Positions 53,678 through 62,994 are shown, numbered from the stretch's first letter. The stretch is 64,000 nt of DNA from Viridibacillus sp050279675 (GCF_050279675.1 NZ_JBNNUK010000006.1:1-64000), one strand, 5' to 3'. Numbers and translations: made by a program. The notes: generated by a model from the letters alone, not told the origin.

Positions 53678-54364
53678 TTATCCTCCTATACGTTGGCTTA
53701 AAATCGCCTCTCCAAATACTAAATCTTCTTTTGTTGTTATTTTAACGTTGTCGTAGCTACTTTCAACAATATGTACGACTTGTCCTAAACGTTCAACTAA
53801 CATTGCCTCATCAGTTCCTAAGAATTGATCCTTCTCTGCTGCATGTTCTGCTTCTTGTAAAATTGTAAACTGAAATGCTTGAGGCGTTTGAATCATCCAT
53901 AAGTTAGAACGATCTACCGTCTCAACTATGACACCATTTTCAACCTTTTTCATCGTATCCTTTGTACGCACACCAGCAATTACTGCGCCCTTCTCTTCTG
54001 CAGCCTCTACTAGCTTGTGAATAACCGGAATTGTGATAAACGGTCTAGCAGCATCATGAACGAGTACAATTTCACCATCTTCTACTTTTTTAACACAAGA
54101 ATACACGCTATCTTGGCGTTCTGCTCCACCATCCGGTAAAGCTTTAACTTTTTTAATATTATATTTCACAAGGAGAGATTGGATATATTCTCGTTCTTCA
54201 GGCTTTACCGCTAACCAAATCCCCTTACATGCAGAGTCTTGTTCAAAGACCTCGAGTGTGTGGATTAAAATTGGCTTTTCGCGTAGTTCTAAGAACAATT
54301 TGTTATGTCCCGCACCCATACGCTTACCGCTACCAGCTGCAGGTAAAATAACATCATATTGCAT
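53678..54364 (-). CDS. ispD: 2-C-methyl-D-erythritol 4-phosphate cytidylyltransferase
   Basis: About 228 residues. The nucleotide-binding motif LPAAGSGKRMG and the VHDAARPF motif are intact. It makes CDP-methylerythritol in isoprenoid synthesis. The ATG at 54364 (MQYDVILPAAG) is chosen by family alignment; GTG and TTG codons slightly upstream are alternatives, because AGGA is 13 nt from this ATG. Confidence 0.93.
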   Translation of the reverse strand: MQYDVILPAAGSGKRMGAGHNKLFLELREKPILIHTLEVFEQDSACKGIWLAVKPEEREYIQSLLVKYNIKKVKALPDGGAERQDSVYSCVKKVEDGEIVLVHDAARPFITIPVIHKLVEAAEEKGAVIAGVRTKDTMKKVENGVIVETVDRSNLWMIQTPQAFQFTILQEAEHAAEKDQFLGTDEAMLVERLGQVVHIVESSYDNVKITTKEDLVFGEAILSQRIGG

Positions 54365-54389
54365 CAAAATTTTCACGTCCTACTCATGG

Positions 54390-54418
54390 AAAAGGACAAG
54401 GCAAAATGCCCTGTCTCT
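54390..54418 (-). terminator. Weak terminator between yacL and ispD
   Basis: GACAGGGCA/TGCCTTGTC arms with a short loop are followed by only CTTTT on the minus strand, so it is probably leaky. Confidence 0.5.
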
Positions 54419-54430
54419 TTTTGTTTTCTA

Positions 54431-55531
54431 TTATGCTGCTTTACCGCCATTTTTTGGTTTTGCAAAAATCATACGACCAGCAGAAGTCTGTAAAACACTC
54501 GTCACAACGACTACAATTGCTTGCCCAATATAAGATTTTCCTTCCTCAACGACAATCATTGTACCATCATCTAAATAAGCAACACCTTGATTGTGTTCCT
54601 TACCATCCTTGATTACAACTACATGCATTTCCTCACCTGGAATAACGACAGGCTTCACTGCATTGGCTAAATCATTAATATTTAGGACCGCAACATTATG
54701 GAGATCACATACTTTATTTAAATTAAAGTCGTTGGTTAAAATCTGCCCACTCATTTTTTTAGCTAAACGAACTAATTTTAAATCCACTTCTTGAATATCG
54801 TCAAAATCCACTTCTGTAATTAAAATATCCGTTGCTCGTTCATCCTGTAAAGTTCTCAAAATATCAAGACCTCGACGACCGCGGGTACGTTTCAGTGTAT
54901 CTGACGAATCTGCAATATGTTGTAATTCTGTTAATACAAACTGTGGAACGACTAATGTACCTTCTATAAAACCAGTTCTCGAAATATCAGCAATACGCCC
55001 ATCAATAATAACACTCGTATCTAGTAGCTTATAAGAGGTTGCCGGTGTTTCTGAAGCCACTTCATCAGAACTTTTCTTTTTAGCTAAATTACTTGCTCTT
55101 GCTGCCGAAAAAACCTGAAGCAATTCATCACGTTTTTTAAAACCTACTTGAAATCCTAAATATCCAAGAACAATAGATAACAAGATCGGTAAAACTGTCG
55201 TAATGATTGGAAGTTGTATACTATCAATCGAAAACCCAACAAAATACGCCACAATTAATCCTACAATCAAACCTAATGTACCAAATAACAAATCACCAAC
55301 TGGAGCTTTCAATAACTTGTCTTCCATCCAACGAATAAAACGGACACATGAATCGGAAAATAAAAATGAAAATCCAAATAAAATGAATGCGCCAATTGTA
55401 ACTGACACATATGGATTATTTAGCCATGGGTTTGAGGATAAATGAATGAATTCGTATAATGGCGGTAAAAATAATAAACCCAATGTACCTCCGATAAATA
55501 AGAAAGCAACTTGAATAACTATTTTCAACAA
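54431..55531 (-). CDS. PIN/TRAM-domain membrane protein YacL
   Basis: About 366 residues from the TTG at 55531 (AAGGAGG 8 nt upstream). Four predicted N-terminal membrane helices (to about 140) are followed by a PIN nuclease-like domain (TSVIIDGRIADI with catalytic-type Asp; NDFNLNKVCDL) and a C-terminal TRAM domain. The B. subtilis orthologue is YacL, of unclear function; nucleic acid binding is suggested. In B. subtilis it follows disA; here disA is absent. Confidence 0.88.
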   Translation of the reverse strand: MLKIVIQVAFLFIGGTLGLLFLPPLYEFIHLSSNPWLNNPYVSVTIGAFILFGFSFLFSDSCVRFIRWMEDKLLKAPVGDLLFGTLGLIVGLIVAYFVGFSIDSIQLPIITTVLPILLSIVLGYLGFQVGFKKRDELLQVFSAARASNLAKKKSSDEVASETPATSYKLLDTSVIIDGRIADISRTGFIEGTLVVPQFVLTELQHIADSSDTLKRTRGRRGLDILRTLQDERATDILITEVDFDDIQEVDLKLVRLAKKMSGQILTNDFNLNKVCDLHNVAVLNINDLANAVKPVVIPGEEMHVVVIKDGKEHNQGVAYLDDGTMIVVEEGKSYIGQAIVVVVTSVLQTSAGRMIFAKPKNGGKAA

Positions 55532-55753
55532 AATGAACACCTCCTTAATAGTTTTAATTATACATAGTTTCCCTTTTATTTGCTCGGCAAACCCCTTGGA
55601 CAATTCAAATCAATTAAATTGCTTGTTTTTTCTACTTTCCACTTTCAATCCTCTAGAAAAAACAACTTTTTACGCAAAAAACTGAATTTATAAATTAAAC
55701 GAAATATGCTCTTTACAACAGAAATCCCTCCTGTTAATGACCATCCTTTAGTC

Positions 55754-55779
55754 AAATGTGACATCTCTATGTCACATTT
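55754..55779 (+). promoter_or_regulatory. Palindromic operator upstream of the acetate-uptake-type gene
   Basis: A perfect inverted repeat, AAATGTGACAT-CTCT-ATGTCACATTT, lies 63 bp before the transporter start in the 310-bp spacer (55532-55841). No T-run follows, so it is more likely a regulator-binding site than a terminator. The regulator is not identified. The rest of the spacer is AT-rich, with a TATAAT (55557-55562) for yacL and no other feature. Confidence 0.6.
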
Positions 55780-55841
55780 CTTGAAATCGGTTACAATCTT
55801 CATGTTCGAGAAAATTTACAACGCAACACAGGAGGATTGTT

Positions 55842-56504
55842 ATGAATCAAACAAAAAACATTAAAATTACAACTGCAGATCCATCAGGCATCGGACTTTT
55901 CGGACTGGCCATCGTTACACTTGTAGCCTCATCTCAAAAATTAGGGTGGACTGAAGGTGTAGGGCTCCTCATTCCCTGGGCAATATTCTTAGGTGGTATA
56001 GCACAATTTTATGCCTCTATACTAGATTCTAAGCATAATAATACATTTGGTACTACTGCTTTCGGAGCTTATGGACTTTTTTGGATGGCAGTGGCTACAA
56101 CTTGGTTTGTTCAATCTGGAACCTTTGGATTAACGTTACAAGAAAGTGCTGATGTACATCAATTAGGTTTCGTCTACATAGGATACCTTGTTTTTACAAT
56201 ATTCATGACCATCGGTGCATTAGAAACAAATAAAGTACTATTCTTCATTTTCTTCTTAATCAATTTTTTATTCGTTGGCTTATCACTGAGTTCACTTGGC
56301 ATCATGGAACACGGCATGTACCTTTTAGCGGCTTATTCTGAGTTTGGCATTGCAATCCTATCTTTATACGGTGCTGGCGCAAATGTTTTGAACAAACATT
56401 TTGGTTTTGAATTTTTACCTTTAGGTAAACCCTTCGGAATTATTACTAAACCAGTAGAAAAAGAAAAAACGGCTCACTTACAAACAAATAACCAATCATT
56501 TTAG
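55842..56504 (+). CDS. Acetate uptake transporter family (AceTr/YaaH/SatP-like)
   Basis: 220 residues with six membrane segments, belonging to the GPR1/FUN34/YaaH family of acetate/succinate-proton symporters (DPSGIGLFGLAIVTL resembles the family NPxPLGL motif). GGAGGATTGTT precedes the ATG. It is monocistronic, on the plus strand, between radA and yacL, exactly where disA would be expected. Substrate assignment is by family only. The gene has a palindromic operator upstream and a shared terminator with radA. Confidence 0.85.
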   Translation: MNQTKNIKITTADPSGIGLFGLAIVTLVASSQKLGWTEGVGLLIPWAIFLGGIAQFYASILDSKHNNTFGTTAFGAYGLFWMAVATTWFVQSGTFGLTLQESADVHQLGFVYIGYLVFTIFMTIGALETNKVLFFIFFLINFLFVGLSLSSLGIMEHGMYLLAAYSEFGIAILSLYGAGANVLNKHFGFEFLPLGKPFGIITKPVEKEKTAHLQTNNQSF

Positions 56505-56538
56505 AAAAAAGCGACAACCTTTTGGTTGTCGCTTTCTT
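56505..56538. terminator. Bidirectional terminator between transporter and radA
   Basis: A 9-bp perfect stem GCGACAACC/GGTTGTCGC with a 4-nt loop is flanked by A and T tracts. It serves both convergent genes. Confidence 0.92.
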
Positions 56539-56546
56539 TCCCTACA

Positions 56547-57923
56547 TCATAAATCACGGAAGCAAAGTTTCAGCGCCTCGTTTACCGTCTCTACCCCAAC
56601 TACTTCAATACCTGCTGGATAATCCCAACCTCCTATGTTAGAAGCCGGGACAATTGCACGTTTAAAGCCTAGCTTCGCAGCCTCTTGTACACGCTGCTCC
56701 ACACGCGATACACGACGCACTTCACCTGTTAAACCTACTTCACCTATAATACAGTCTCCTGCACTCACAGCACGGTCCTGATAGCTTGAAACAATACTTG
56801 TTAAGACTGCTAAATCTATTGCCGGTTCATCTAATTTTACGCCACCCGCGACTTTAATATACGCATCTTGGGCTTGTAGCAACATACCCATACGTTTTTC
56901 AAGTACTGCCATCAACAACGACACACGGTTCTGATCAATGCCTGTAGCCATACGTTTCGGATAGTTAAAGCTTGAAGGCGTAACTAAAGCTTGGATCTCA
57001 ACTAGTATTGGGCGTGTTCCTTCCATTGAGGCAACGACGCTAGAACCCGCAGCTCCTTGCGAACGTTCTTGCAAGAACAATTCAGAAGGATTTAATACTT
57101 CTTTTAAACCACCCTGTAACATTTCAAAAATGGCAATTTCATTCGTTGACCCAAATCGGTTTTTTTGACTACGCAATATTCTATACGTATGATGACGCTC
57201 TCCTTCAAAATAAAGAACCGTATCTACCATATGTTCTAAAATACGCGGGCCTGCTATTTGCCCTTCTTTTGTTACATGCCCAACAAGGAAAATGGCAATA
57301 TTTTTTGTCTTAGCAATACGCATTAACTCAGCAGTACACTCACGCACTTGTGATACACTACCTGGTGCAGAAGTTATCTCTGGATGATGCACGGTTTGTA
57401 TGGAGTCAACAATGACAAACTTTGGTTGAACTTCCTCTATTGTTTGATTTAAAAACTCCAAATTCGTTTCAGAGTAAATATATAACTCAGCAGACTTCAC
57501 ACCCAGTCGCTCCGCACGTAATTTTGTTTGACGAATAGATTCCTCACCAGAAATATAGAGTACCCTATGACCTTTATTAGAGAGCAACGCCGAAACTTGC
57601 AAAAGTAGTGTAGATTTACCGATTCCAGGATCGCCACCAATTAACACTAAAGAACCTGGTACTACGCCTCCACCAAGTACACGATTCAATTCATTTAGTT
57701 CTGTTTCAACTCTAGGAGCATCTTCTGTCTCAATCGAAATAATAGGCATAGCCTTTTGAGAAGTACTTGATGAGTGCTGAAACGCTCCTCTAGGCCCTTT
57801 AGAAATGACTTCTACTTCTTCTACCATCTTATTCCATTCACCACACCCTGGACATCTTCCCATCCATTTAGGTGATTCATAGCCACAAGAATTACATAAA
57901 AATTTCGTTTTCTTTTTAACCAT
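56547..57923 (-). CDS. radA: DNA repair/recombination protein RadA
   Basis: 458 residues. An N-terminal C4 zinc finger (Cys10, Cys13, Cys24, Cys27), Walker A GGDPGIGKST, the RadA signature KNRFG and a C-terminal Lon-protease-like domain. RadA drives branch migration of recombination intermediates and is used in transformation. The ATG at 57923 has GGGAGG upstream; the longer frame to 57983 overlaps a terminator. It is usually followed by disA, which is missing here. Confidence 0.95.
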   Translation of the reverse strand: MVKKKTKFLCNSCGYESPKWMGRCPGCGEWNKMVEEVEVISKGPRGAFQHSSSTSQKAMPIISIETEDAPRVETELNELNRVLGGGVVPGSLVLIGGDPGIGKSTLLLQVSALLSNKGHRVLYISGEESIRQTKLRAERLGVKSAELYIYSETNLEFLNQTIEEVQPKFVIVDSIQTVHHPEITSAPGSVSQVRECTAELMRIAKTKNIAIFLVGHVTKEGQIAGPRILEHMVDTVLYFEGERHHTYRILRSQKNRFGSTNEIAIFEMLQGGLKEVLNPSELFLQERSQGAAGSSVVASMEGTRPILVEIQALVTPSSFNYPKRMATGIDQNRVSLLMAVLEKRMGMLLQAQDAYIKVAGGVKLDEPAIDLAVLTSIVSSYQDRAVSAGDCIIGEVGLTGEVRRVSRVEQRVQEAAKLGFKRAIVPASNIGGWDYPAGIEVVGVETVNEALKLCFRDL

Positions 57924-57963
57924 ATTTCCTCCCAGTAATACTTCTATTGTTCTTTCTATTATA

Positions 57964-58004
57964 AAACAAGGCACTCCAAACATGTTGTTCGGAATGCCCT
58001 GCTT
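57964..58004 (-). terminator. Terminator after clpC
   Basis: A long hairpin (AAGCAGGGCATTCCGAAC paired with GTTTGGAGTGCCTTGTTT) lies about 60 nt past the clpC stop. The downstream T-run is short (TTTT), with TATAAT right after, which could be a -10 for radA. Confidence 0.7.
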
Positions 58005-58060
58005 ACTCAGACCTTTGATGAAATAAGTAGCGAATTACACAATTTCATCGTTAGAATGAA

Positions 58061-60499
58061 TTATTTGGTTACAAACTCTTTAATATTAACAACAAATCCA
58101 TCGTTTTCAACATCGAAAATGACACGCTGACCTGTTAACACTGTGCCTTTTAAAATCTCTTCAGATAAACGGTCTTCCACATGTTTTTGTATTGCTCGAC
58201 GTAAAGGACGAGCACCATACTGTGGATCATAGCCTTCTTTAGCGATTTTATCTAAAGCTGCGTCCGTTAATTCTAGTTCGATATGTTGTTCTTGCAAACG
58301 TTTTGTCAATTGTTTTGCCATCAGTGCAACAATTTTCGTTAATTCTTCTTTTTGCAATGCATGGAAGACAATCATTTCATCAATACGGTTTAAGAACTCA
58401 GGGCGGAATGCTTTTTTCAATTCTGACATTGTAACACTCTTATTATCTTTGTGTATGTCTTTTGCATTAGCTGAGCTAAAACCGAGTGATTTTCTATATT
58501 GTAGTTCTGAAGCACCTACGTTTGATGTCATGATAACAACTGTATTTCTAAAATCTACTACGCGTCCTTTAGAATCTGTTAAACGACCATCTTCTAATAC
58601 TTGTAATAGAATATTGAAGACATCTGGATGTGCTTTTTCAATTTCATCAAGTAAAATAACAGAATATGGTTTACGACGGACTTTTTCTGTCAACTGACCG
58701 CCCTCTTCAAACCCTACATACCCTGGAGGTGAGCCGACAAGTCTTGAAGTCGAATGTTTTTCCATATACTCAGACATATCAACTCGGATCATAGAATCTT
58801 CATCACCAAACATTACTTCTGCTAACGCACGAGCAAGTTCCGTTTTACCAACCCCCGTTGGTCCAAGGAAAATAAATGAACCGATTGGACGCTTCGGATC
58901 TTTTAAGCCTGCACGCGCGCGGCGAATTGCTCTAGAGATGGCTTCTACTGCCTCAGTTTGACCAACAAGACGTTTGTGCAGCTCTTCTTCGAGGTTAAGT
59001 AATTTTGCTGATTCCTCTTGTGCTAACTTCGATACCGGTATCCCCGTCCACACAGAAACAACTTCAGCCACGTCATTAACAGTTACTTTTGATTCTTCTT
59101 TACCTTGTTTTTCTTTCCACGATTTCTTTGTAGATTCTAATTCTTCTTTTAATTTTTGTTCAGTATCGCGAAGCGAAGCCGCTTTTTCAAATTCCTGACT
59201 TTGAACAGATGCGTTTTTCTCTGACCGAATCGCTTCTAGTCTTTGCTCAAGTTCTTTTAAGTTTGGAGGAGTTGTATAAGAACGCAACCTTACTTTAGAT
59301 CCAGCTTCATCAATTAAATCAATAGCCTTATCTGGTAAGAAACGATCCGAAATATAGCGATCCGACATTTTCGCAGCCGCATCAATGGCTTCATCCGTAA
59401 TTTTCACACGGTGATGCGCTTCATAGCGGTCACGTAAACCTTTAATAATTAGTATGGCTTCCTCAACAGTTGGTTCATCGACTTGAATTGGTTGGAAACG
59501 ACGCTCCAATGCAGCATCCTTTTCGATGTATTTACGATATTCATCCAATGTTGTTGCACCGATACATTGTAATTCTCCACGTGCTAGCGATGGCTTCAAG
59601 ATGTTCGATGCATCAATTGCACCTTCTGCTCCACCTGCTCCAATTAATGTGTGAAGTTCATCAATAAAGAGAATAACATTACCTGCTTGGCGAATTTCAT
59701 CCATCACTTTTTTCAAGCGATCCTCGAATTCACCACGGTATTTTGTACCCGCCACGACTGTTCCCATATCAAGTGTCATAACACGTTTGTCACGTAAAAT
59801 TTCAGGTACTTCATTGTTTACGATTTGTTGAGCTAAGCCTTCCGCAATTGCCGTTTTACCAACACCTGGTTCCCCGATTAAAACTGGGTTGTTTTTAGTA
59901 CGACGAGATAGTACCTCAATAACTCGTGTAATTTCCTTACTACGGCCAATCACTGGATCTAAGCTACCGTCTCTTGCAACTTGAGTCAAATCACGTGCCA
60001 AGCTATCTAAAGTTGGTGTACTTGCAGCTTGTGTAGCACTATTTGCATTTTGTGCATGATCGTGACTACCTAACAGTTGTAACACCTGTTGACGCGCTTT
60101 ATTTAAACTAACTCCCGCATTGTTTAAAACACGAGCTGCTACGCCTTCTCCTTCACGAATAAGGGCTAATAATAAGTGCTCTGTACCGATATACGAGTGA
60201 CCTAGTTTACGTGATTCATCGACAGATAGTTCGATTACTTTTTTTGCACGAGGTGTGTAATGTACGATTGGGCCAACGTCTTTTGTACCTACACCAACTA
60301 ACTCCTCAATACCTTCTTCTATCATTTCAGAGCTAATATCAATTGCTTCAAGCGCTTTAGCTGCTATACCGCCACCTTCACGAATTAAGCCAAGTAAAAT
60401 GTGCTCTGTACCGATTGATTCATGTTTCATACGAATAGCTTCTTCTTGTGCCAGTTGAAGCACCTTTTGTGCGCGTTGAGTAAATCGATTAAACATCAT
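58061..60499 (-). CDS. clpC: ATP-dependent Clp protease ATPase subunit ClpC
   Basis: About 812 residues. Two N-terminal Clp repeats (to about 150), AAA+ module 1 (GEPGVGKTAIAEGLA), a UVR-like linker (SQEFEKAASLRDTEQKL) and AAA+ module 2 (GPTGVGKTELARALA). It unfolds substrates for ClpP, acting with McsB arginine phosphorylation. The ATG at 60499 (MMFNRFTQRAQK) has GAGAGG upstream and lies inside the end of mcsB. Confidence 0.97.
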   Translation of the reverse strand: MMFNRFTQRAQKVLQLAQEEAIRMKHESIGTEHILLGLIREGGGIAAKALEAIDISSEMIEEGIEELVGVGTKDVGPIVHYTPRAKKVIELSVDESRKLGHSYIGTEHLLLALIREGEGVAARVLNNAGVSLNKARQQVLQLLGSHDHAQNANSATQAASTPTLDSLARDLTQVARDGSLDPVIGRSKEITRVIEVLSRRTKNNPVLIGEPGVGKTAIAEGLAQQIVNNEVPEILRDKRVMTLDMGTVVAGTKYRGEFEDRLKKVMDEIRQAGNVILFIDELHTLIGAGGAEGAIDASNILKPSLARGELQCIGATTLDEYRKYIEKDAALERRFQPIQVDEPTVEEAILIIKGLRDRYEAHHRVKITDEAIDAAAKMSDRYISDRFLPDKAIDLIDEAGSKVRLRSYTTPPNLKELEQRLEAIRSEKNASVQSQEFEKAASLRDTEQKLKEELESTKKSWKEKQGKEESKVTVNDVAEVVSVWTGIPVSKLAQEESAKLLNLEEELHKRLVGQTEAVEAISRAIRRARAGLKDPKRPIGSFIFLGPTGVGKTELARALAEVMFGDEDSMIRVDMSEYMEKHSTSRLVGSPPGYVGFEEGGQLTEKVRRKPYSVILLDEIEKAHPDVFNILLQVLEDGRLTDSKGRVVDFRNTVVIMTSNVGASELQYRKSLGFSSANAKDIHKDNKSVTMSELKKAFRPEFLNRIDEMIVFHALQKEELTKIVALMAKQLTKRLQEQHIELELTDAALDKIAKEGYDPQYGARPLRRAIQKHVEDRLSEEILKGTVLTGQRVIFDVENDGFVVNIKEFVTK

Positions 60500-61610
60500 A
60501 AGAATCCTCTCCCTCTTCGTCAAAATGACCTTTTTTTAATTCTCTATTACATTGCAATCGTTCTCGCAACAAATTTGCCCGATACACATCTCGTTCATTT
60601 GGTTGAAGTGTAGTACCTGCATGTTGTTGTAAAAAGCCCGGCTGCATATAAAGCATACATTCGTTCAATACAGCAATAGGTATATTCTGGATTATACCCA
60701 AATATATACCCAATCGAACGTTAGATAAACAATTTGCTGCTTCCTCGCTGGTTAAAATTCTGGCATATAGTAAAGTTCCCAATGAACGATTGAGACGATC
60801 AGCTAAAGCAATTGATGCATGTTCTATTAATGCTGTACGTGCTTCTTTCTCTTTTTGAATTATTTGTTCAGTTACACTTTGTAAGTCTAATAAAATATCC
60901 TTTTCTGATTTACCAAGTGTGATTTGATTGGAGATTTGATAATAATTGCCTACCGATTCCGTCCCCTCACCATACATTCCTCTCACAACCATACCAAGTC
61001 GTGGCATCGTACTTATGAGAGAACCAATTTGGTTTGTCATAGTTAATGCAGGTAGATGCATCATAATAGACGCCCTCAAACCTGTTCCTGTATTTGTAGG
61101 GCAACTTGTTAAATAACCAAATGTATCATCAAAAGCATACGGTAAATGATGCTCTAATAGACGATCAATCTGATCGGCACTTTCATAAGCTTTTTCTATT
61201 TGTAACCCTGGCTGTAAACATTGAATACGAATATGATCCTCTTCATTAATCATTACGCTAATCGATTCATCTTTTGACAGTAAAACCGATCCAACTCTCT
61301 CTTTCTCTGCAAGCTGAGGACTGATTAAATGCTTTTCTACTAATACTTTACGCTGTAATGCAGGCATGTCATGCAAAGAAAAATAAGAGAACTGAAAATG
61401 TTGTTCTTCCTCATCATCTGCATCAATCAATACATTCGAAACAGCTTTATCAATTTGCATTGCCTCTTCATCAGAAAAAGCTCTTGGAAAACAGAAATCT
61501 GTTAAGTTACGCGCTAACCTGATACGAGTACTCATGACGATATCACCATATTGTCCTTCTTCTTGCATCCAATTGGTCGTTGGATTGTGTAAAAAGTGCT
61601 CAATGTTCAC
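60489..61610 (-). CDS. mcsB: Protein arginine kinase McsB
   Basis: About 373 residues of the phosphagen-kinase fold. The catalytic-region motifs STRIRLARNL, TSCPTNTGTGLRAS and RGMYGEGTES are intact. McsB phosphorylates arginines and marks proteins for ClpCP, and it inactivates CtsR in heat stress. The GTG at 61610 (NIEHFLHNP) is preferred over a GTG at 61622 that lies within the Shine-Dalgarno. It overlaps the ends of mcsA and clpC, giving coupled translation. Confidence 0.95.
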   Translation of the reverse strand: MNIEHFLHNPTTNWMQEEGQYGDIVMSTRIRLARNLTDFCFPRAFSDEEAMQIDKAVSNVLIDADDEEEQHFQFSYFSLHDMPALQRKVLVEKHLISPQLAEKERVGSVLLSKDESISVMINEEDHIRIQCLQPGLQIEKAYESADQIDRLLEHHLPYAFDDTFGYLTSCPTNTGTGLRASIMMHLPALTMTNQIGSLISTMPRLGMVVRGMYGEGTESVGNYYQISNQITLGKSEKDILLDLQSVTEQIIQKEKEARTALIEHASIALADRLNRSLGTLLYARILTSEEAANCLSNVRLGIYLGIIQNIPIAVLNECMLYMQPGFLQQHAGTTLQPNERDVYRANLLRERLQCNRELKKGHFDEEGEDSYDV

Positions 61611-62163
61611 CTTGAGACCCACCTCCTACTTGCAACTTTTTTTCAAGAGCACGGACATTATCCCGCATAGTTGCTGCATCTTCAAACCGCTCTTCCTCTA
61701 TGGCCACTTTCATGTCCAAACGAATTGCCTCAATTTGTCTTTTTAATTGATATAGCTCATTAATAGAACCTGGCACTTTTCCAACGTGTTCCACGGCTCC
61801 ATTATGCAACCGTTTTAAGACCTGAGGTAGCTGCTCTTTAAAAGTTTCATAACATCCAGGGCAATTAAATTTCCCCTCGTTCAAAAATTGATGGTATGTC
61901 ATACCGCATTCAGGACAATTCTCCTGTTCCTGCGTTTTCTGCTCATTTACATTTGGTGCTGCAACTGACCAACTCGGTGTACCAAACCAATTTGAAAAAA
62001 GTTTATGCATTGAAATTGGATCAGCATTAAAGTCGAGGTTCAAATGGAAAGAATCAAGTTGTTTATTGCACACTTCACAGAAATGCCTTGTCGTTTTTTT
62101 GCCATTCTTCATTTGTGTCACCGTGATAGTGGCCGGTCTTTGTTTACAGTTTTCACAAATCAT
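61600..62163 (-). CDS. mcsA: McsA, activator of McsB
   Basis: 187 residues. Four CxxC pairs (CENC, CEVC, CPEC, CPGC) in the N-terminal two-thirds bind zinc, and a C-terminal UVR domain (EEERFEDAATMRDNVRALEKK) is similar to the linker of ClpC. It stimulates McsB and stabilises it. It lies between ctsR and mcsB. Confidence 0.95.
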   Translation of the reverse strand: MICENCKQRPATITVTQMKNGKKTTRHFCEVCNKQLDSFHLNLDFNADPISMHKLFSNWFGTPSWSVAAPNVNEQKTQEQENCPECGMTYHQFLNEGKFNCPGCYETFKEQLPQVLKRLHNGAVEHVGKVPGSINELYQLKRQIEAIRLDMKVAIEEERFEDAATMRDNVRALEKKLQVGGGSQGEH

Positions 62164-62178
62164 ACCCTCGCACCTCTT

Positions 62179-62649
62179 TTACAATTGCTTGTCATATTTT
62201 ATAGTCAGTAGCATTGCTTGTAGGATACGCGCGCGAAGCTCATCACGTACCGGTAAATTTATTCGTAACACAGAACGATCAAGAGCTGCTAACATCATTT
62301 TAGCTTCTCTTTTCGTAATTACCCCTTCGTCAATTAAACGGAAAATTAAATCATTCGTCATAGTTTGTGAAGCACCTTCGTTTACTTGCTCAATCACTTG
62401 GTCAATTAAATCTGACTTTGAACTAGCTTTGACACGTAAAATTCGTATATATCCTCCACCGCCTCGTTTACTTTCAACCAAATAGCCACGCTCGGCGGTA
62501 AATCGAGTATTTATCACATAATTAATCTGGGAGGGTACGCATTGAAATTTATCAGCAATTTCACTCCGTTTAATCTCAATATGTCCTTTCCCACCTAATT
62601 CGATAACCTCTTTCAAATAACCTTCTATTATGTCAGAGATATTACGCAT
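62179..62649 (-). CDS. ctsR: Heat-shock repressor CtsR
   Basis: About 156 residues from the ATG at 62649 (MRNISDIIEGYLK), with GAGGTGG 8 nt upstream; the GTG at 62661 lies inside this site. The winged helix-turn-helix includes RSEIADKFQCVPSQINYVINTRF and the glycine-rich wing SKRGGGGYIR. It represses clp genes by binding tandem heptads, and such a site lies over its own promoter. C-terminal residues contact McsB. Confidence 0.97.
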   Translation of the reverse strand: MRNISDIIEGYLKEVIELGGKGHIEIKRSEIADKFQCVPSQINYVINTRFTAERGYLVESKRGGGGYIRILRVKASSKSDLIDQVIEQVNEGASQTMTNDLIFRLIDEGVITKREAKMMLAALDRSVLRINLPVRDELRARILQAMLLTIKYDKQL

Positions 62650-62679
62650 TTCAAATTCCACCTCGCTTGCATCACTGAC

Positions 62680-62738
62680 TTTGACTATCTTTGACTATAT
62701 TTGACTACATTATACACAGCCTTATAAAAAACACGCAA
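62680..62738 (-). promoter_or_regulatory. ctsR operon promoter and three-heptad CtsR operator
   Basis: A promoter TTGCGT (62733-62738), 18-bp spacer and TATAAT (62709-62714) is followed by three AGTCAAA heptads (62680-62686, 62690-62696, 62700-62706) with 3-bp spacers, exactly 10 bp apart. CtsR normally recognises two such heptads (consensus [AG]GTCAAA-NAN-[AG]GTCAAA). The operator overlaps the expected transcription start, giving autorepression. Confidence 0.92.
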
Positions 62739-62741
62739 TTG

Positions 62742-62950
62742 AAATGCTCATTGAATTGTGAAAGGTGTCCGTTTAGCCTCAAGAAGCACCCATACCTCGG
62801 AGTCTTGCTGACACTGGATAAGCCGAAGAAGTACTAAAAACACTCGTTTTAAGGAAGACAACATAAGTCTTAGACATCCCATCGTAACAGTTGCACAAAA
62901 AGCATTCTACTGTCTCAAGATACCCGTTTCACCAATCTAATATTCGGCCC
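62742..62950. other. Unassigned spacer between ctsR and the DUF4870-like gene
   Basis: This stretch holds no long open frame on either strand and no clear promoter. Short pairings (such as AAGAC/GTCTT near 62854-62870) exist but do not form a convincing RNA. It may be a relic. Confidence 0.3.
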
Positions 62951-62953
62951 AAA

Positions 62954-62990
62954 CAAAAAACCGCGATAGCAAGTGCCATCGCGGTTTTTT
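62954..62990. terminator. Bidirectional terminator at the DUF4870-like gene
   Basis: Perfect 9-bp arms AACCGCGAT/ATCGCGGTT with a 10-nt loop have T-runs on both strands. It serves the minus-strand gene that ends at 62995. Confidence 0.9.
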
Positions 62991-62994
62991 CGTA

